Source: Bradyrhizobium sp. 186 (GTDB lineage Bacteria; Pseudomonadota; Alphaproteobacteria; Rhizobiales; Xanthobacteraceae). From it: a DNA stretch of 64,000 bases. A model generated the notes under the pieces. The model did not search any database. It was not told where the DNA came from and saw nothing but the letters and a program-made list of their open reading frames with translations. How positions within the stretch are numbered: the first letter of the stretch is position 1; each line of letters starts with the position of its first letter. Positions 54,075 to 63,139 of this stretch are shown here, in pieces. Both the position numbers and the translations under genes were made by a program. The DNA lies in assembly GCF_023101685.1 (NCBI RefSeq), contig NZ_CP082164.1:5518001-5582000 (forward strand). Reading direction: 5' to 3'.

Positions 54075-55034
54075 ATGGAAGCAGGTGATTACAGGAAAAG
54101 CGCCGATGCGCTCGGCGGCATATTGGACGACGCAACTCGAAGATGGCATTTCGAGAACATTTGCGGCGAGGCCGTAAACTACGAGCTGAGCGCACAATTC
54201 GGTGACGATTGCGCGGAGAAACCGGGTCTTTATGGCTTTCTCCTGAAGAGGATGGCTAAAGCCGCGTCAGATTACGCACTGCCGAACAAGGCTGATCCGC
54301 GTGATTTTGAAGAGAGTGTTTTGAATGCTGCTTTAGAGATCGTCAGATCGTTGCGGTTTGCTTTCGTCCGCTATGGCTCGGACAGCCCGTCGCCAAATTT
54401 CTGGGACAGCAATGCAAATCCGCTGGACAAAATAAGAGCAAAGCAGGTCCCTTATATCGATCGCTCACAGCTTGAAGGCGTAGTCGGTAACTACTTGGCA
54501 CTCCCATATCGGTGTCAGGCTTTAGAACGTTTTCTCGTCCGCGCTCTGATTGCAATGGAGCTTTACGCCTTTGGCGATGAGATGCTCAACGAAGAGACGT
54601 TCGGACTATTTCCGGCGAGATCTCCATTGAAACAACGCCATCCGTTGCTCCGATATTTGAAGGGTCAATTCATCAACAGCGTCTTCTTCGGCGGAATTGC
54701 TGGGCTTGCACTCTGGGCAAGTTCCAGCGGATGGATCGGAGTGAATGCCGCAGAATGGATCATGGGGGTATGCGGGTTCTTGTTCTTGGCGTTTGCTTCA
54801 ATGAGCACATTCGCGCTGCCATTCTGGTGGTACGCCCAAGCCATGGCGCGGCGGCGTGTACGGAAATTGCTTGCGGCAATGTCGACACTCTACAATGAAC
54901 AAAGATCCGACGGACCAATTAGCGCCCAATATGTTCGGGATCGAGCAAGCGAAGCGGCTAAACAGGGTGTCATATGGCCTGCTCCACTTTTTGCTTTGCT
55001 GGATGATATTATTTCTCGCACTGGACGCTTCTAG
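54075..55034 (+). CDS. Unknown two-TM protein
   Basis: 319 residues. The N-terminal 190 residues are soluble and helical, followed by two membrane segments (about 201-221 and 230-255) and a short soluble end of 70 residues. The gene is more AT-rich than the chromosome. Nothing in it is recognised. It lies 126 bases ahead of the GIY-YIG operon, and could be a membrane effector of it or be independent. Confidence 0.65.
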   Translation: MEAGDYRKSADALGGILDDATRRWHFENICGEAVNYELSAQFGDDCAEKPGLYGFLLKRMAKAASDYALPNKADPRDFEESVLNAALEIVRSLRFAFVRYGSDSPSPNFWDSNANPLDKIRAKQVPYIDRSQLEGVVGNYLALPYRCQALERFLVRALIAMELYAFGDEMLNEETFGLFPARSPLKQRHPLLRYLKGQFINSVFFGGIAGLALWASSSGWIGVNAAEWIMGVCGFLFLAFASMSTFALPFWWYAQAMARRRVRKLLAAMSTLYNEQRSDGPISAQYVRDRASEAAKQGVIWPAPLFALLDDIISRTGRF

Positions 55035-55160
55035 CCGCCCATTTCGTCGCCGAAATGGAGGCCGCGCCATCTTCACTCGTGCAGGCGCGACATCGCGTCG
55101 TGCGTCTTTTATCGTATTGCCAGAAGCTGCACTCGCACCGGACTGACACGGATCGGGCAC

Positions 55161-56033
55161 ATGGAATTGAACGAGCTTTTGATGGGCAAAGGTATCGATC
55201 CGCGTGGCGTTATCGTGTTTCGGCACCGTCCCACGGAGCCAGAACTCAATAAAATCCTTCCGCTGTTAGCAGCTGACCGGCCTGATCTATTCAACGCCTA
55301 CCAACAAGCGCACAGTGAGAAAGTCGAGAAGGTTTTGCTGTCCGCGAGCCATGTGGCCTCCTTCATCCGACACGGCTCCGGCAGAGCATTGTTCATCGGC
55401 GCATATGCTATCGGGAAATCAAGACCTCTTACGCAGCCCAAATTTTGGCGTATCCCGGCCAATACCGAATTGAAGAAGCTAGGAATGCGCGCGTTCGTGA
55501 CGGGCCGTCGATCCAGTTGCCTGTGGTTCGACCTGAAACCGTTGGACTTCTATTCCGAATGGAGGGGCAAATTAGTAGTGGATTGGCCGCCGCCTGAGCG
55601 ATCTTGGTGGCGGCGCGCCCACCGCAATAGGATGTCCATTCACGCTGTTCTCGAAGACAGCGCGCTTGATACAGCGATGCAGAAATGGAACGAGCTAGAC
55701 CTTACTTGGGGCCAACTCAGTATTTTGCCAAAGCGTTGGCAGGCGAAGCTCGCCGAGTGGCGGGGCATCTACTACATTTTCGATAGCTCGGATGCGAAGG
55801 GCTACATCGGCTCCGCTTATGGGTCGGAAAATCTTTTGGGTAGGTGGCGACACTACGGGGCATCGGGGCACGGCGGGAACAGATTGCTGCGGCAGCGTGA
55901 CCCAACAACTTTTCGTTTCACCATCCTCGAACTGGTTTCTCCCACTATGCCCCCCGAAGAAGTTCAATGGCTCGAAAGTAATTGGAAGGAGCGCCTGCAC
56001 ACTCGCCAGCCCTATGGCCTCAATGATAACTAG
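55161..56033 (+). CDS. GIY-YIG nuclease with long N-terminal domain
   Basis: 290 residues. The nuclease domain is at the C-terminus: G202-I-Y-Y205-I-F, G214-Y-I-G217, then LLGRWRHY with the catalytic Arg, and a late WLESNWKERL with the metal Glu. The N-terminal 200 residues are unlike any family I know and may recognise substrate. It is the first gene of a tight operon with SRAP and a YaaC-like gene. A restriction or defence role is a hypothesis. Confidence 0.82.
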   Translation: MELNELLMGKGIDPRGVIVFRHRPTEPELNKILPLLAADRPDLFNAYQQAHSEKVEKVLLSASHVASFIRHGSGRALFIGAYAIGKSRPLTQPKFWRIPANTELKKLGMRAFVTGRRSSCLWFDLKPLDFYSEWRGKLVVDWPPPERSWWRRAHRNRMSIHAVLEDSALDTAMQKWNELDLTWGQLSILPKRWQAKLAEWRGIYYIFDSSDAKGYIGSAYGSENLLGRWRHYGASGHGGNRLLRQRDPTTFRFTILELVSPTMPPEEVQWLESNWKERLHTRQPYGLNDN

Positions 56034-56039
56034 ACCGGC

Positions 56040-56699
56040 ATGTGCAATCTCTACAGTGTGACCACGAACCAAGAGGCGATCCGCGCTCTGTTTCGCGTGG
56101 TCAATCGCTACGTCGGCAATCTCGCCCCGATGCCCGGCGTGTTTCCGGACTATCCGGCTCCGGTGATCCGCAACAACGACGCAGGGCGCGAGATGGTCTT
56201 GATGCGGTGGGGCATGCCCCCACCACCGCGCACGGGGGGACCGCCGGTCACCAATATCCGCAACACGTCATCGCCCCATTGGCGCGGCTGGCTCAAGCCG
56301 GAGAACCGCTGCTTGGTCCCGGCGAACAGCTTTGCTGAGTATGCGCCCGAGCCGAACCCCGAGACCAAGAAGAAAGACGTCGTATGGTTCGCGATCAATG
56401 AGGACCGACCGCTGTTCGCCTTCGCGGGCATTTGGACCGAGTTCAAGGGGGATCGAGGCACCAAGTCGAAGCCGGTACCGGGGCCGCATCTCATCTATGG
56501 ATTTCTGACAACTGCTCCCAACGGGGTCGTCGCGCCCATCCACCCTAAGGCAATGCCGGTGATCTTGACCACCGACGAGGAGCGCGATGTTTGGATGCGG
56601 GCTTCCTGGGATGAGGCTAAAGCTTTGCAGCGACCGCTGCCCAACGATGCGCTCCAGATCGTTGCGCGAGGGTCGGATAAGGAAGATAAGGCAACCTAA
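56040..56699 (+). CDS. SOS response-associated peptidase (SRAP, YedK/HMCES)
   Basis: 219 residues. C2 in MCNLYS can crosslink to abasic sites in single-stranded DNA. The Asn is in NIRNTSSP, the Glu in VPANSFAEY and the His in [13 protein letters not shown] proteins shield abasic sites. The gene starts 6 bases after the GIY-YIG stop, and its stop adjoins the next ATG, so the three genes form a translationally coupled operon. Confidence 0.9.
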   Translation: MCNLYSVTTNQEAIRALFRVVNRYVGNLAPMPGVFPDYPAPVIRNNDAGREMVLMRWGMPPPPRTGGPPVTNIRNTSSPHWRGWLKPENRCLVPANSFAEYAPEPNPETKKKDVVWFAINEDRPLFAFAGIWTEFKGDRGTKSKPVPGPHLIYGFLTTAPNGVVAPIHPKAMPVILTTDEERDVWMRASWDEAKALQRPLPNDALQIVARGSDKEDKAT

Positions 56700-57839
56700 A
56701 TGCAAGCCCAAGATTGGAACAAGATTAGATTTCTCGAAAGCACAACAAATCTCAAAGCAATAATCAAGCACTCGACGGGAAGAACCCCATCGACGGAAAT
56801 AGCCCACGATATCGCTGCTTGTTTGCAACAAGGCAGACTGTTTTTTGAGATAGCCGCTTCTGCTCCACTCCAAGTGCAGCCATTGCAGATCTATTACGGC
56901 GTCGTTGGATTTGCCAAAGCGATCATTATCGCGCGCAACGTCCAATCAATTTCAACCATCGCACAATCTCATGGCGTGTCGGATGTATCGCAACAGGCTG
57001 CCAACATAGAGGACCTAACGCTGCAGTTCCACCGAAAGGGGCTGTTTGCTCAGTTCAACGACGTTGTGGCATCTTTGGGACGGCTGAATTATTTTCAGAA
57101 TTCCATGCCCCGTTCGGAGCCAAAGCCATTCGATCCCGCCGCTGCACTGAGCGGCACGAACTGTTCCTTGAAGGAAATTCTAGCTAGAATTCCGAGCCTG
57201 CAAAGGCTCTATCAAAGAACGTTCCGCGAAGATGCTGCCTGCCTGTCGGTTAGCTTCTATCATCGGGATGATGAAGTTGAGTTGCGGATCGACGATCCTC
57301 ATCTGATAGCCGACAGGGATGACCTGCGCTCGATCGTAGAAAAATGGCGTGAAAAATTTCCGTTTCTTCGACAGTGGTGCCTTTGCGAAGCTGGTCACGC
57401 GTGGAACAACACCGTCCTGCTTTTCTACAACATTGATAAGCCCGTCGAAGGTGAATTTTCCGATCAGTTCCTCGTTAGAAACGAAAATGGTTTCGTTGCG
57501 CGAGATCGAAGCCGGGCGCGCATCCCTTTTTCGTCGATATTGCCTCCTTTGGCCGGGGGCATCACCAATGATCATCCAACGGCGATCAAGCCCCTAAACG
57601 GGGTTCAATTGTCGGAGTTTGCACTACAGTTTTGCGGAGCATTCCTTTTAAGTTCTTTGGTGCGGTACCGACCACACGTTTGGCAGCACTCGCTTTCGCA
57701 TTCGACGTTAGAGCGACGAACTGCAGATGACCGCGCACTTTCACTCATTGAGGCATTTTCAGGCAAGGTGCTCAGCGACTTTCCGAAGCTAGCCGAAAAA
57801 TCTATTGATTGGGCAAATTCTCGGGACCTCTATGCGTAG
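56700..57839 (+). CDS. YaaC-like protein
   Basis: 379 residues. The layout resembles the YaaC family: LQQGRLFFEIAASA, then PLQIYYGVVGFAKAII near residue 65, and a late LSSLVRYRPHVW near 325. The biochemical function of YaaC is not known. It begins directly after the SRAP stop (TAAATG). Its AT-rich codons resemble those of the GIY-YIG gene. Confidence 0.7.
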   Translation: MQAQDWNKIRFLESTTNLKAIIKHSTGRTPSTEIAHDIAACLQQGRLFFEIAASAPLQVQPLQIYYGVVGFAKAIIIARNVQSISTIAQSHGVSDVSQQAANIEDLTLQFHRKGLFAQFNDVVASLGRLNYFQNSMPRSEPKPFDPAAALSGTNCSLKEILARIPSLQRLYQRTFREDAACLSVSFYHRDDEVELRIDDPHLIADRDDLRSIVEKWREKFPFLRQWCLCEAGHAWNNTVLLFYNIDKPVEGEFSDQFLVRNENGFVARDRSRARIPFSSILPPLAGGITNDHPTAIKPLNGVQLSEFALQFCGAFLLSSLVRYRPHVWQHSLSHSTLERRTADDRALSLIEAFSGKVLSDFPKLAEKSIDWANSRDLYA

Positions 57840-57906
57840 AGGACCCCGGTCGAGCTGGGTGCGTCGCTAACTACGTCTTGCGCTGCATTAAGCAAAGTGC
57901 GGCGAT

Positions 57907-58875
57907 CTAGCCAATTGCGCGAAATGGAATTGTCGATATGCGCAGCTTCGACTTCAGCTCGGGTTGATTGAGGATATTTAGCATCCTGTCCATCGACGCA
58001 CGGGCCAGCGGTGACGAGATGCTCGGTCCAAGAATGATCCTATCAGTGATCTTGTCCAGCGATAAGTCGTCAGCCGTGAACCCCGGGATGGGTTGGACCT
58101 TGAACCTCAATTTTGGTTCAACGCCGCGAGGACCAATCCAGTAATGAAACATTGAATGGAGCTTTTGCTCCTTGTCGCGATCTGGCAAGTAAACGACCCG
58201 CCATTCTTGCTCCTCAACAAATCCCCTGTGTTTGGAGAAGAGGGCGAATATTTTAATCCGTTCAAATAGCGCGTGAGCGGCCAAATAAAGCTTTTCATCC
58301 GGGATGTTCGCGCTTGCAAGCAAGGCCTCAAACGATGCCATGGTGTTTTGGAGCCATCCCAGCCGGGCATCATTCGTTTCGTATGAAACCTTAGCGATGA
58401 TCAGTGGCGAACTTCCAAGCGACGTTAGCTGAGCCGTATCGAAAACGATTGCCACTCCGTTGCCGTTTGCACCGTAGCCTCGCCACATGGACAACCGCCC
58501 ATCGTCATCATCTCTCCGGTGATCGGAAAGGCAGAAAACGTAGGTATCGAAGATGTGCTCGTTGGCAAATTGGTTGAAGAAGTGGGCATACGCGTTCTTA
58601 AATTGCTGGGCGCGCTCGGGGGTCTTGCACGCATCGACCAGTTCCTGCCTGGCGAGAACCATTTCGTTGCCTTGGATCACGCCAAAGCGGACTTCTTCGA
58701 TGTCGTTCATAAACAACGGGTTCGACAGCCAAATCTCATTGTTGGCGAGTATCTTTTCCAAAGTCTGGACAGTCGTGTAATGCGCCAGCAGTGGTTTTTT
58801 GGCCACGAACGTGTCCTCTGGCCGAAGATCAGCCCACAGCGGCTGAAAAATCCGGACTATCGCATCGTCGTCCAT
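57907..58875 (-). CDS. DUF2971 protein
   Basis: 322 residues of the DUF2971 type: LAHYTTVQTLEKILANNEIWLSN, then SMWRGYG, then FVEEQEWRVVYLP. The family is frequent in accessory and defence regions, without known activity. The ATG at 58875 has GGGGGAG ahead; a longer frame upstream is not needed. It is convergent with the YaaC-like gene. Confidence 0.82.
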   Translation of the reverse strand: MDDDAIVRIFQPLWADLRPEDTFVAKKPLLAHYTTVQTLEKILANNEIWLSNPLFMNDIEEVRFGVIQGNEMVLARQELVDACKTPERAQQFKNAYAHFFNQFANEHIFDTYVFCLSDHRRDDDDGRLSMWRGYGANGNGVAIVFDTAQLTSLGSSPLIIAKVSYETNDARLGWLQNTMASFEALLASANIPDEKLYLAAHALFERIKIFALFSKHRGFVEEQEWRVVYLPDRDKEQKLHSMFHYWIGPRGVEPKLRFKVQPIPGFTADDLSLDKITDRIILGPSISSPLARASMDRMLNILNQPELKSKLRISTIPFRAIG

Positions 58876-59054
58876 TGCTCCCCCACACCGATCATCGAGA
58901 TCGCTCCTGTTGATGTTACGCGCGGCGCGCGGGGCTGTCACCCTTGTGGCAACTTGTGGTAGGTTTATGCACAGTAGAGATGGACAGAAACCGTGGCGAG
59001 CAATGACAGTTGCGCGATGCAGAGTGACCTCTGCTGTCGTAAACGAGGATCGGC

Positions 59055-59753
59055 ATGAGCGACGTTTTCGGCAACCGACCGGAGGATTTCCTCAATCGCG
59101 GTCTCAAGGCGGCCGTCGGCACCCTGCCGGTGGTCGGCGGCCCACTGAATGAATTCCTGGCCTTCGTAATAGGTGATCCAGCGCAGGAACGGCGAGATGA
59201 CTTCATGAAGGCGACATTGGAGCGATTGATTGCACTGGAGGCATCCAGCGAACGACTTCGTCCCGAGAACCTGCGAGACAACGAGCAATTTCAGGCTACG
59301 TTCATTCAAGCTGTGCGTTTGGCAACGACAACGGCGTCCGCAGAGAAGAAGAAGCTGCTGCAAAACGCGATCATCAATTCGGCTATCGGGCACGTTGATG
59401 AGACTGTCCGGATGTTGTTCATCCAAATGCTAGACGGGATCACGCCGATGCACGCGGTGTTGCTGGCATTTCTGGATAACCCGCGCGGTAATCCTGCCGC
59501 GATACGGAAGGCTGAGAGCATCTCGTTGGGTGGTGCGTTAGTGCATCTAATAGATGCAGCGTTTCCGGAAATTCAAAGCAATGGCGAGCTTTTAAACCGG
59601 GTCGTCGCCGACCTGAACGCGATGGGACTTACCACGTCGAGCGGCATACAAGTCATGATGACGGGCAGCGGTCTGCTTGAGCGTCGCTCCACCGACTTGG
59701 GACGATCGTTTTTGGCGTTTGTCAGCGACCCGGAAACGAAGTCAGTGCCTTAA
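59055..59753 (+). CDS. Unknown helical protein, Abi-alpha/DUF4393-like look
   Basis: 232 residues, helical. A Gly/Pro hydrophobic segment near residues 20-40 (AVGTLPVVGGPLNEFLAFVIGD) is followed by long helices with an oligomer-like pattern. I see some similarity in layout to small Abi-type proteins, but this is weak. It probably pairs with the next gene (16 bases away). Confidence 0.55.
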   Translation: MSDVFGNRPEDFLNRGLKAAVGTLPVVGGPLNEFLAFVIGDPAQERRDDFMKATLERLIALEASSERLRPENLRDNEQFQATFIQAVRLATTTASAEKKKLLQNAIINSAIGHVDETVRMLFIQMLDGITPMHAVLLAFLDNPRGNPAAIRKAESISLGGALVHLIDAAFPEIQSNGELLNRVVADLNAMGLTTSSGIQVMMTGSGLLERRSTDLGRSFLAFVSDPETKSVP

Positions 59754-59769
59754 TGCGAGCGTCGCGCCT

Positions 59770-60234
59770 GTGTCACAGAAACAGATCAAGGAGGCCCTTG
59801 GCCTCATCTTTCAGGGCATCGGAATGCTCCAAGCCGAATTCTCGCACAGGCGCTTCACGATCGATGGCCGATTGATCGGCGACATAGGCGAGATCATTGC
59901 GGCGGCGGAGTTCGACATCGAGTTGGATGACGTAAGCCGAGCGGTTCACGATGGCAAAACGCGTGGTGGCCGTGGGGTGCAGATCAAAGCAACATTTCAG
60001 GATCATCTAACGTTTAAGACGACGCCCGACCTGTATCTCGGCTTCAAGCTGTTTCGGGACGGCACCCACGAGGTCATATTCAACGGGCCGGGACAAATCA
60101 TCTTCGATCGTTATGCTGGCCGTGTCGGCATCGGTGAGAAGCTGCTTCGTTTTCCCAACACGGTGCTCAAGAAGCTCTCGGTAGATGTCCCGAGCGATCT
60201 TCGGGTGCCGAAAAGAACTGCCGCAGCCTCGTAG
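59770..60234 (+). CDS. DUF6998-like protein, possible PD-(D/E)XK fold
   Basis: 154 residues from a GTG at 59770; a longer ATG start at 59677 would overlap the previous gene with antisense-like codons and is less likely. It has GDIGEIIAAAEFDIELDD, then GGRGVQIKAT, the latter like the QxK end of a restriction-endonuclease-like core. The activity is inferred. Confidence 0.62.
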   Translation: MSQKQIKEALGLIFQGIGMLQAEFSHRRFTIDGRLIGDIGEIIAAAEFDIELDDVSRAVHDGKTRGGRGVQIKATFQDHLTFKTTPDLYLGFKLFRDGTHEVIFNGPGQIIFDRYAGRVGIGEKLLRFPNTVLKKLSVDVPSDLRVPKRTAAAS

Positions 60235-60235
60235 G

Positions 60236-60535
60236 CTACACGCCCTCAAGCGTGATCAGCATATCGAGATCACTCGTGCTCTCTTTGCGTAATTTTATGA
60301 GCGGCTGATACTCTGGCGAGTTGTACCACGCGTCGAGCGATTGCTTATCGGGGAATTCGATGATGACAACGCGCTCCGGCTCCCAGTGGCCCCCTTCGGG
60401 AAATTGATGCGCGCTGCCCTTGGTCAGATACCGCCCGCCGTATTTTTCGATCATCGGCCCAACCTTGACCCGGTACTCCTCAAATACGGCGGGCTCGGTG
60501 ATGACGTGCTCAGCGATCAAGTAAGCCTTCGGCAT
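60236..60535 (-). CDS. DUF1330 protein
   Basis: 99 residues of the DUF1330 family, a ferredoxin-like dimeric alpha/beta-barrel fold: AYLIAEHVITEP, YGGRYLTKGS, VVIIEFPDKQSLDAWYNSPEYQPL. The function is unknown. It is convergent with the DUF6998-like gene with 1 base between the stops. Confidence 0.9.
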   Translation of the reverse strand: MPKAYLIAEHVITEPAVFEEYRVKVGPMIEKYGGRYLTKGSAHQFPEGGHWEPERVVIIEFPDKQSLDAWYNSPEYQPLIKLRKESTSDLDMLITLEGV

Positions 60536-60926
60536 GGCCGCTCTCCGGCATGGTCTTCGGTCAGAAGCCTATCACGGATCGGTCCTAAACGGGCTTCTAC
60601 TCAAAAGGGGAAAGCCGCGAGGACCCATCGATGTTGCTTGGGTCCTTCTGAGCAAAAAAATCGACCGCAGGGACGCGCGACCGCCCGCCTTGAGAATATC
60701 TGGCGGTTCCATTTCTCGGCTTTGGTTCGCTAGGATGGCCGCCTGTGCGCGGTCGGCGGGGCCTATGGAGGACCGCGCAGGCTTGCGTAAACGGCGGTAA
60801 AGAGCTCGCAACCCATTTACCGGGGCCATAAGCCGCACAGCGGCGGATGGTGCAGCATATACCCACCCGCCGCTGCTGCGCCGCCTTGGCCTGCTCGACC
60901 GAAACCGGCGACGCATCTCGCGACCC
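60536..60926. other. Gene-free stretch
   Basis: About 390 bases between DUF1330 and the coiled-coil gene. Frames on both strands look like non-coding shadows. I see no structured element beyond short GC-rich hairpins. Confidence 0.5.
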
Positions 60927-62063
60927 TCACGAACCAACATGACGAACGATGCCAGCCTCGCCCGCGCCCTCGCGCGGCTCCGGCGGCGGCGCGGCCACCC
61001 ATGTGATCGACAGCAAGGCGAGCACGCTGCAATCTGGCCGGAAGTCAGCGGGAAGGCCTTGCGATCTCGCTCTTTCGATCAGCAGAACCTCCTCACGTTC
61101 GAGGGCCAGCAAGTCGGCCAAGATTTGTGCCTCTCGCTCCCGCCGCTCCTGATCGCTGAGCGCCGCATCGTCGTCGGCGACCGCGTCAAGTTCGGCGCGC
61201 AGCCGCTCGATCAGTTGATCCTTGAACAGCCACGCAATGAAGGCGACGACATCGGTGAGTTGCCCGAAGGCGATAGCGCCAGGCGCCGCGCCATTGAAGA
61301 TATCGCACTGGAAGCGTTCGAGCGGCCAAGCGATCGGCTCGCCATGCTCGATGCTACTGGCCGCGTCCGGTCGGCCTTGCTCGGCCAATGCTTCGACTTG
61401 AGCGATCATGGCCGCCTTGCGAACGGCGGCGGGACGGGGCGCGTGGCGGCAGCGATCGAGATCGGCAAGCAATTCGCGACCACGGCGCTGTTTGCCTGCA
61501 ATCGTATCAACGATGTTTCCTTTGAACGGTGGTGGTTCGATCTCGACCATCTTGCCGACGGTCCCGGCAGGACGCGCGGCAATTGCCACCTCGATGTTGC
61601 GAAGCAGATCGCCGACGCGCTTGCCTTCTAGGGACCGCGCCTCCTTCACGGCAAGCACGCGGTCAAGATCGGCCCGTTTGTGGTCGAGCTTCTTTTGCTC
61701 GGCAACAACTTGTGGCGCGTCACTATCGAGATTGTAGCCGCCTTCGCCGCGCGGCTTTTGCAATTCCTTGATGCGAGCTTCATGCTTGAAGATTTCGATG
61801 CGCAGCGCCTGCTCTTCCTCGAAATGAGAGCGGTACAACGTGACGAGTTCTGCGCGGCGGCGTTGCAGGACCGCAACCTTTTCGCGGGCTGGCAGGGGCA
61901 GCACGTCGAGCGGGTCGCCTGCATTGATCACCATCATGCCGGGCAGCGGGCCGGAAACAATGCTGTTGCTGGCGTCGCCTGCCGGAAAGCTCGCCGCTTC
62001 GTTCCTGATCGGCGGCCGGTCGCCGCCAAAGCCGTAATGCTGATATCGATCGTGTGTCGTCAT
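60927..62063 (-). CDS. Hypothetical coiled-coil protein
   Basis: 378 residues. The ATG at 62063 starts a Gly/Pro-rich head, then a long charged coiled coil (about 55-140), then a middle with RAGTVGKMVEIEPPPF-like order and a helical end. It resembles hypothetical proteins near replication modules of alphaproteobacterial mobile elements. No function is known. Confidence 0.65.
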   Translation of the reverse strand: MTTHDRYQHYGFGGDRPPIRNEAASFPAGDASNSIVSGPLPGMMVINAGDPLDVLPLPAREKVAVLQRRRAELVTLYRSHFEEEQALRIEIFKHEARIKELQKPRGEGGYNLDSDAPQVVAEQKKLDHKRADLDRVLAVKEARSLEGKRVGDLLRNIEVAIAARPAGTVGKMVEIEPPPFKGNIVDTIAGKQRRGRELLADLDRCRHAPRPAAVRKAAMIAQVEALAEQGRPDAASSIEHGEPIAWPLERFQCDIFNGAAPGAIAFGQLTDVVAFIAWLFKDQLIERLRAELDAVADDDAALSDQERREREAQILADLLALEREEVLLIERARSQGLPADFRPDCSVLALLSITWVAAPPPEPREGAGEAGIVRHVGS

Positions 62064-62135
62064 GACGGACCTCCTGATCGCAGAGATCAGAACTCGTCGC
62101 GTTTGCAACGAATACAGCCAGCTTGCTGCAAAGTC

Positions 62136-62573
62136 TCAAAAGCGTTGATGAGCTTCGCGGCACAGCCGGTCAACATCCTTCTCGGTGATGATCTCGGTCA
62201 GTTTCTCGAATTCGCGCGCCCGCTGCGGCGCGATCCCGGCTTCCCGGAGAACGGATTCCTTGCCCAAATCGCCGCTAGGTGGCGATTTGCTCTGATATTG
62301 CCCTGATGTACCTTCCAGCGCCTTGCTGCGCACGCCGATTTCATAATCGGCGCGCAGCCGGATCGCCGAGCAGGCGGCTTCCATCTCTTTGTCGTGACGC
62401 TGCGCCCAATAACGGCGCAACGCTTCGGCCTGATCGCGGATCGTCTTGACTTCATCGACCGCAACCGCCTGCATCAGTTCGCGGCGGCCACGGTCATAGG
62501 CCAGCATCGGGGCATCGCGGACGATCGCAGCATCACTCGCCGGGCGATCAACGGCTTTCACTACAGCACGCAT
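62136..62573 (-). CDS. Hypothetical helical protein of mobile elements
   Basis: 145 residues. The middle part EVKTIRDQAEALRRYW and AIRLRADYEIGV resembles regions seen in phage and ICE proteins that precede a partition-like or methylase gene. The C-terminus has LREAGIAPQRAREFEKL. The preferred ATG is at 62573; a longer frame upstream is less likely. Confidence 0.65.
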   Translation of the reverse strand: MRAVVKAVDRPASDAAIVRDAPMLAYDRGRRELMQAVAVDEVKTIRDQAEALRRYWAQRHDKEMEAACSAIRLRADYEIGVRSKALEGTSGQYQSKSPPSGDLGKESVLREAGIAPQRAREFEKLTEIITEKDVDRLCREAHQRF

Positions 62574-62581
62574 GATCGCAC

Positions 62582-62686
62582 CTAATGCGCGGTCGCGCTG
62601 TGCGGCTGTGCCAGCGCCGCGTTCATCGCGGCGGCGCGCCACAACGGCAAATCCTTCACGCCTTCGGCCGTCGCCAGCATCGACAT
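62582..62686 (-). CDS. 34-residue peptide candidate
   Basis: A short frame that ends 8 bases before the next gene's start. It is polar with an LPLWRAAAMNAALA helix. The evidence is only position; it may be chance. Confidence 0.3.
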   Translation of the reverse strand: MSMLATAEGVKDLPLWRAAAMNAALAQPHSATAH

Positions 62687-62705
62687 TGACGAGCGAGCGC
62701 AGCGC

Positions 62706-63074
62706 CTAGTCGCACCCGGCCAAGATATCGTCAATAGTCCGTACCGCCGGGACGTGGCCGCCGCGCGTTTTCAGAATTTGCCAGAGCAGCCGCCGCCGAT
62801 GATCGGCGTGGCGGCATTCGACGTCGACCCGCGCCCGCACCCACGTGGTCGCGGCATAGCGCACAAGCGCATCGTGGATACGCACCGATTGTTGGTGGCG
62901 GCAGAGATCGGCGAAGCACGTTATCGCCAACGCGCGGATCAGCCGGTCCCGCTCGGCAATGGCAGCCAACGTCTCCGGCCGCCGCTGGCCGGGTTGCGTA
63001 CGCAGCATCTCGCGGAGTTTGGCTATGTCGTCCGGCGTAAGCGAAGCCAGATTGATACGGACGGGCCCGGTCAT
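62706..63074 (-). CDS. Hypothetical protein
   Basis: 122 residues. A short N-terminal part (LASLTPDDIAKLREML), then a Cys/His/Arg-rich middle (CFADLCRHQQ, VECRHADHRR) and a helical end. No family is recognised. It lies between the replication-like gene and the hypothetical cluster on the same strand. Confidence 0.6.
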   Translation of the reverse strand: MTGPVRINLASLTPDDIAKLREMLRTQPGQRRPETLAAIAERDRLIRALAITCFADLCRHQQSVRIHDALVRYAATTWVRARVDVECRHADHRRRLLWQILKTRGGHVPAVRTIDDILAGCD

Positions 63075-63139
63075 AGCGGCTCGGGAACTTCGACGCTGCT
63101 AAGCTTCGTAAGGAGCGGAAACAACGTGCTGATGAGCTT

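Noticed and set aside
60939..61631. Plus-strand frame of 230 codons in the island
   Set aside because: The opposite strand codes for a better coiled-coil protein with a clear start and helix pattern.
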